This document shows positions 60,376-64,000 of a DNA stretch of 64,000 nt, one piece after another; within the stretch, counting starts at the first letter, position 1, and every line of letters starts with the position of its first letter. The DNA lies in contig CAVSNH010000012.1 of the NCBI GenBank assembly GCA_963729275.1, positions 30,634 through 94,633 of the forward strand, in the 5' to 3' direction. The DNA is from CAVSNH01 sp963729275. GTDB lineage: Bacteria; Actinomycetota; Acidimicrobiia; Acidimicrobiales; RAAP-2. Both the position numbers and the translations under genes were made by a program. A model generated the notes under the pieces. It was not told the origin of the DNA and searched no databases. It saw only the letters and a list, made by a program, of their open reading frames with translations.

Positions 60376-61287
60376 GTGAGCTGGCTGGTGGGATCAAACG
60401 GCCCTGAGGAGATCGTGAAGTCGGTCGGCCCGAGTCGCTCCCAACCGTGGATGCAGCTCGCGCCCGACTACGAGCGAGCCCGTAGCAGGGACGACTCGTT
60501 GGACCGGCTGGTGGAATGGCCTGCGGAGCGCGAGTGCCTTGGGGACATCACTGGTCGGTCTGTCCTCGACCTCGGCTGTGGGAACGGCAGCAAACTTGCC
60601 GAACTCGTTCGAGCTGGCGCCAGCGCCTCTGTCGGAGTCGACATCAGCGGTAGCTGCTTCATCACCGACCGCCCGAGCGGGCTGGAACTCGTGCAGGGTG
60701 ACTTGTCCGAGCTGGACTCCGTCGCTGCGCTAGCGGATCGTCGGTTCGACCGGATCATGTTCCTGCAGTCCTTTGGCTATGCGTCGGATCCGATTCGCAC
60801 GCTGCGGGCGGCTCGGGCCAAGCTGACGGACGACGGCTTCATCCTCCTGACCAGGACCCAACCGATCCGAAACGCCCTCGAGCGCGCCGAACGGAATGGG
60901 ACCTCCCTCGGCGAGGAGTATTTCAGCACGGACGAGTACTCCTACCCGAGCAACTGGAACGGCCAGATCACGGTCTCCAAGCTTCCCTACACGATGTCGG
61001 ACTTGCTGAACGCATTCAGCGCTGCGGGGCTGTGGATCGAGACCACGGTTGAAACCCGACTCTCTGAGGATGCCAGACGGCGCTACCCGCACAAGCAGGC
61101 GGTGATGGATAAGTACCTCGGCATCCTCATCTTCGTCCTTCGTCCTTCGCCCTCTGCCCGACCACTGAGGTCTCAAGACCGGATAATCCCGCTACTGCCC
61201 CGCCACGTAGGAGGCTTTGAGATCTGGCGGACGGTGGCTGGGGGCTCGCCCAGATGTGCCGGTAGGGGACAGGGGTCACCCCCATGA
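60376..61287 (+). CDS. Class I SAM-dependent methyltransferase
   Basis: Rossmann-fold methyltransferase. Motif I SVLDLGCGNGSKLAEL, motif II VGVDISGS, then VQGDLSELDSV, RFDRIMFLQSFGY and a LTDDGFILLTRT post-core strand. About 303 residues. The usual fold ends near ILIFVLRP; the last 40 residues (from SPSARPLRSQD) have biased composition and may be a readthrough tail after loss of the original stop. Substrate unknown. Alternative starts up to ATG 60451 exist. Confidence 0.75.
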   Translation: MSWLVGSNGPEEIVKSVGPSRSQPWMQLAPDYERARSRDDSLDRLVEWPAERECLGDITGRSVLDLGCGNGSKLAELVRAGASASVGVDISGSCFITDRPSGLELVQGDLSELDSVAALADRRFDRIMFLQSFGYASDPIRTLRAARAKLTDDGFILLTRTQPIRNALERAERNGTSLGEEYFSTDEYSYPSNWNGQITVSKLPYTMSDLLNAFSAAGLWIETTVETRLSEDARRRYPHKQAVMDKYLGILIFVLRPSPSARPLRSQDRIIPLLPRHVGGFEIWRTVAGGSPRCAGRGQGSPP

Positions 61288-61754
61288 CCTGTCGTCCGGC
61301 TTTCCCGGCGCTGCGCCCTCCCGAGGCTGGTGGCCATCCTGCAAATGTGGTGCACGTGGTACGGGATTCCGCTGTTCGCGGCGCACAAAAAACGCACGCA
61401 CCATTGACAACTACGGGGACTCGCGGTTCATTGTGGTCAATCGAAATTGCCGATTGTGCTGCATCAATTTGCAAAGACGCAGGTAGGTGAAGGGCGCCAC
61501 TTGTACATCGGCGCCTGGCGCAACCGTACTAGGCCGCAAATGGGGCGCTCACGCGTCGCTCCGCGAGCAGCGAACGAAGACGGATGATTGTGGCGTTGTC
61601 GGTGGTCGAGCTCGCCGGGTGGTGGAGCGGGTCGAGCTGGACAGCGTGGTCGGTCTCTTGTTGCGGTTGGCCCGCGATCCTTCTCGATCCAGCCGCGCCG
61701 AAACCCCGCGCCGCGTTGGCGACGCAGGGCTTCGGGGTATGGGGCAGTGACCGT
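61288..61754. other. 467-base stretch without supported genes
   Basis: Several short overlapping open frames are present on the plus strand, but none has a ribosome site or protein-like composition; the region includes an AT-richer patch around 61385-61480. It separates the methyltransferase gene from the convergent Kelch-repeat gene. A GGTAGGGGACA sequence at its left edge also occurs near 59670. Confidence 0.5.
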
Positions 61755-63638
61755 CTACCCGACGACAGTCAGGGTGAACTTCTGGGTGCCGGTGCCGGCG
61801 GCATTGGTGGCTTCGAGCACGACCGGGTAGGTCCCGTCGCTACCGACCGCAGGATCACCGGACAGCAGGCCGGCCGCCGAGAGGGTCACACCTGGGGGCA
61901 GGTTCCCCGTCTCGGTGAACGTCGGGGCCGGGGTGCCGGTGGCTGTCACCTGGAACTTCCCCTTGGAGCCGACGACGAAGGTCTCCGAGTGGAGGCTCGT
62001 GATGACCGGCGCTTGGTTCTGGACACTCTGGCCCACCGTCAGGGTGAACTTCTGTGTGCCGCTGCCGGCAGCGTTCGTGGCCTTGAGCACGATCTTGTAG
62101 GTACCCGCCGTATCGGCCGCCGGCGTGCCGGCTAGCAGACCGGAGGGCGACAGGGTCAGCCCGGCCGGCAACGTGTCCGCCTCGCTGAAGGTGGGCGGGG
62201 GGTAGGCGCTCGCCGTCCCTTGGAACTTGCCCGGTGTTCCGACGACGAAGGTGGCGGCGTGATGGCTCGTGACGACCGGTGACTGGTCGACAATCAAGAT
62301 GAATGCCTCGGTGGCGGGACTGCCGACATCGTTCGAGGCGGTGATCTCGAAGTCGTAGGCCCCACCCGTCCCGTTGGCCGGTGTGCCCGAGAGCACGCCC
62401 GACGGAGAGAGCGTCACGCCCTTGGGCAGCCCGCCCGCCTCACTGACGGTCGGAGCGGGATTGCCAGTGGTCCCCACCGTGAAGCTGCCGGCGGCACCGG
62501 TCGTGAAGGAGGTCATCCCCGAGCTCGTGATCGCCGGCGCCGCCTCGGGGAGGTCGATCCAGGTGCTACTGCTCAGGATGCCGCCGAAGAGGAGCAGCTG
62601 GCTTGTAGCGGTGTCGTAGGCCATCGACGATCCGTAATTGAACGGTGGGTTGACCGCCGGGGATGTCGACTCGTTCCAGTTCGACCCTGTCCAGCTCCAG
62701 GTGCTCCCCAAGTCTTCGCCGCTGAGGCCGTTAAACAGGACCAGCTGGCTCGAGGTGGGGTCGTAGGCCATCGCGGAATAGCCGAGGACCGAAGGGCTCG
62801 TCGCCGGGCTGGCCTCGGACCAGGCCGAGCCGGTGAAGGTCCACGTGTCGTCGAGCAGGCCGTTGGCACCGTCGCCGCCGAAGAGGACCAGCTGGCTCGT
62901 GGCAGTGTCGTAGGCCATCGACGCCCCGGCGCGGGCCGTGGGGGTCGACCCCGTCGGGTTCAGCTCCGTCCAGGTCGTACCGTTCCACGCCCAGGTGTCG
63001 CCATCGTAGGTCCCTCCCGAACCGGTCCCTTCCGAGCCGCCGAAGAGCACGAGCTCGCCGAGGGCGGGGTCGTAGGCCATGGCGGCGTCCACCCGCGCCG
63101 GCGGATTAGTGCTCGGGTCGAGGTCGACCCACGTGCTGCCGTTCCAGCTCCAGGTGTCGCCGAAGTTCTGATCGGACGAATTCTCGCCACCGAACAGCAG
63201 TAGCTGACCGCTAGCCGGGTCGTAGGCCATCGACGCATTGGAGCGGGCGGAGGGGCTGGTGCTCGGGTCAAGCTCCGACCACGTGCTGCCGTTCCAGCTC
63301 CAGGTGTCGCCGAGTGCCCCGCCACCCGTGTTGTTCTCGCCACCGAACAGCACCAGCTGTTGAGTGGCCGGGTCGTACGCCATCGCAGCAGCGACCCGAG
63401 GCGACGGGCTCGTCGCCGGGCTCTCTGCCACCCAGGAGAGGCTGATGGCGGCGGCGGTGGTCGCGCTCGCGATCGCCGCGGTCGGCGCGACGAGACCGAG
63501 CACGGCGGCCAGTGCCAACAGCGCCGGAGCGGCAATGCGCTTACGGGTCGCCCGGCTGAACCGCAGGTGGCGTTCTCGCCGGCGGGCGGTGGGCTCGGCG
63601 GCAAAAGAAAGAGATGGATCTGACATTTGAGTGTCCAT
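61755..63638 (-). CDS. Secreted Kelch-like repeat protein with Ig-like domains
   Basis: Predicted exported protein of about 627 residues. A basic stretch (ARRRERHLRFSRATRKR) precedes a hydrophobic segment (ALLALAAVLGLVAPTAAIASA), which may be a signal peptide or anchor. Six Kelch-type repeats follow, each with SMAYDPATSQLVLFGG and DTWSWNGSTW blocks, then three Ig-like putative-sugar-binding (He_PIG type) domains of about 85 residues, each with FTVGTTGNPAPT, LSPSGVLSGTPA and a closing FTLTV strand. ATG 63638 has a GGGAG site upstream. Likely a cell-surface adhesin or matrix protein; no enzyme motif is seen. Confidence 0.78.
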   Translation of the reverse strand: MDTQMSDPSLSFAAEPTARRRERHLRFSRATRKRIAAPALLALAAVLGLVAPTAAIASATTAAAISLSWVAESPATSPSPRVAAAMAYDPATQQLVLFGGENNTGGGALGDTWSWNGSTWSELDPSTSPSARSNASMAYDPASGQLLLFGGENSSDQNFGDTWSWNGSTWVDLDPSTNPPARVDAAMAYDPALGELVLFGGSEGTGSGGTYDGDTWAWNGTTWTELNPTGSTPTARAGASMAYDTATSQLVLFGGDGANGLLDDTWTFTGSAWSEASPATSPSVLGYSAMAYDPTSSQLVLFNGLSGEDLGSTWSWTGSNWNESTSPAVNPPFNYGSSMAYDTATSQLLLFGGILSSSTWIDLPEAAPAITSSGMTSFTTGAAGSFTVGTTGNPAPTVSEAGGLPKGVTLSPSGVLSGTPANGTGGAYDFEITASNDVGSPATEAFILIVDQSPVVTSHHAATFVVGTPGKFQGTASAYPPPTFSEADTLPAGLTLSPSGLLAGTPAADTAGTYKIVLKATNAAGSGTQKFTLTVGQSVQNQAPVITSLHSETFVVGSKGKFQVTATGTPAPTFTETGNLPPGVTLSAAGLLSGDPAVGSDGTYPVVLEATNAAGTGTQKFTLTVVG

Positions 63639-63728
63639 GACAGGCTCCCTTCGAGAGTTGAAGTGACCGAGTGGCCGAGTTCCATCGTCCTGGAAAGTCA
63701 CCTCAGTGACCAGGGACGGCGTCCCCAC

Positions 63729-63750
63729 ATCACCCCAACATCACCCCTAC
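63729..63750 (-). promoter_or_regulatory. 11-base direct repeats upstream of the Kelch gene
   Basis: On the plus strand ATCACCCCAAC is followed directly by ATCACCCCTAC. Such 11-base direct repeats are the usual binding layout of OmpR/PhoB-type regulators. They lie about 90-110 bases before ATG 63638, a plausible activator position. Confidence 0.4.
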
Positions 63751-63831
63751 ACCGGGCGCTGGACGCCACCTAGGGGCGCCGGGGACAGGGCGGCGCATCG
63801 TCAGACATGGAGCGAATATCCCCCTGACGAT

Positions 63832-63877
63832 GAGACGCGACAAGGCCCCCGGCGAACCGGGGGCCTTGTCGCGTCTC
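63832..63877. terminator. Perfect 21-base-pair hairpin
   Basis: GAGACGCGACAAGGCCCCCGG and its exact complement at 63857-63877 enclose a CGAA loop. It begins 15 bases past the stop of the partial minus-strand gene, so it probably terminates that transcript. No T run follows on either strand. Confidence 0.6.
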
Positions 63878-63891
63878 GGTGGGTCGGCTCG

Positions 63892-64000
63892 TCAGCAACT
63901 GCCCCCGTCTGGGTCCACACCGGCAACCATGTAATAGGACCCGACATAACCGTCGCGTCCGATCAAGAGTTCGTATTCCCCCCCTGACGTGTTGGCGTAT
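63892..64000 (-). CDS. C-terminal end of an unidentified protein, 5' part outside window
   Basis: The minus strand is open from the window edge to TGA at 63892, giving about 35 residues that end YELLIGRDGYVGSYYMVAG then VDPDGGSC. Support is the open frame, the protein-like composition and the strong hairpin just after the stop. A Cys-terminal, Gly/Tyr-rich end fits a secreted protein but the family cannot be told. Confidence 0.4.
   Translation of the reverse strand, partial: YANTSGGEYELLIGRDGYVGSYYMVAGVDPDGGSC

Noticed and set aside
61217..61490. Two overlapping short open frames after the methyltransferase
   Set aside because: They overlap each other and the methyltransferase end, lack ribosome sites and have no conserved-looking segments.
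63706..63987. 93-codon open frame on the plus strand at the right end
   Set aside because: It crosses the 21-base-pair hairpin and overlaps a better minus-strand frame; composition is not protein-like.

Overview
The window is a 64 kb piece of a high-GC actinobacterial chromosome. The gene order (mreD-mrdA, rne-rplU-rpmA-obgE-proB-proA, whiG-rpsB-tsf-pyrH-frr-cdsA-dxr-rseP-ispG-proS, rimP-nusA-ylxR-infB-rbfA-truB-ribF), an mtrA-mtrB-lpqB block, an F420-type luciferase-like oxidoreductase, a mycothiol-type isomerase-like protein and a secreted protein built of tandem YWLVASDGGIF repeats together suggest a free-living member of the class Acidimicrobiia. The class assignment is inference from gene order and families; no similarity search was run.

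Layout. 1-8242: end of mreD, the elongation transpeptidase mrdA, a radical SAM pair, RNase E/G and ribosomal proteins L21 and L27. 8249-16289: a tyrosine phosphatase, obgE, proB, proA, then a MoxR ATPase, a VWA protein and a histidine phosphatase lying between proA and nadD. 16316-27915: a repeat-rich GH25-like secreted protein and a class II DAHP synthase on the minus strand, an F420 oxidoreductase, nadD and rsfS on the plus strand, the mtrAB-lpqB envelope-stress system and an orphan Tat lipoprotein binding protein on the minus strand, and a XerC/D recombinase. 27912-48425: a long plus-strand run of translation, lipid, isoprenoid and cofactor genes. 48754-54112: acyl-CoA synthetase, oligoribonuclease, dUTPase, a wax ester/triacylglycerol synthase and an isomerase-like protein. 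A tRNA-Gly at 54213 marks the start of an accessory region with an insertion sequence bounded by terminal inverted repeats, a PadR-controlled ABC exporter, small zinc-finger-like and hypothetical proteins, a methyltransferase, a Kelch/Ig-like secreted protein and the end of another gene.

Two patterns run through the window. First, many starts have a TAnnnT -10 box only 5-10 bases upstream and no Shine-Dalgarno, so transcripts are probably leaderless or nearly so; this fixed several start codons. Second, several intergenic spaces hold clusters of the half-site GTCAG/CTGAC: three phased palindromes between proB and proA, two after ribF, a three-part inverted repeat before proS that overlaps the stop of a 42-residue ORF ending in Pro-Pro codons, and a 10-base-periodic direct repeat after rsfS. 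I do not recognise this motif and it is the best candidate here for an undescribed regulatory or structural element. Long low-complexity extensions on RNase E/G, S2, CdsA, NusA and IF2 are a further shared oddity.
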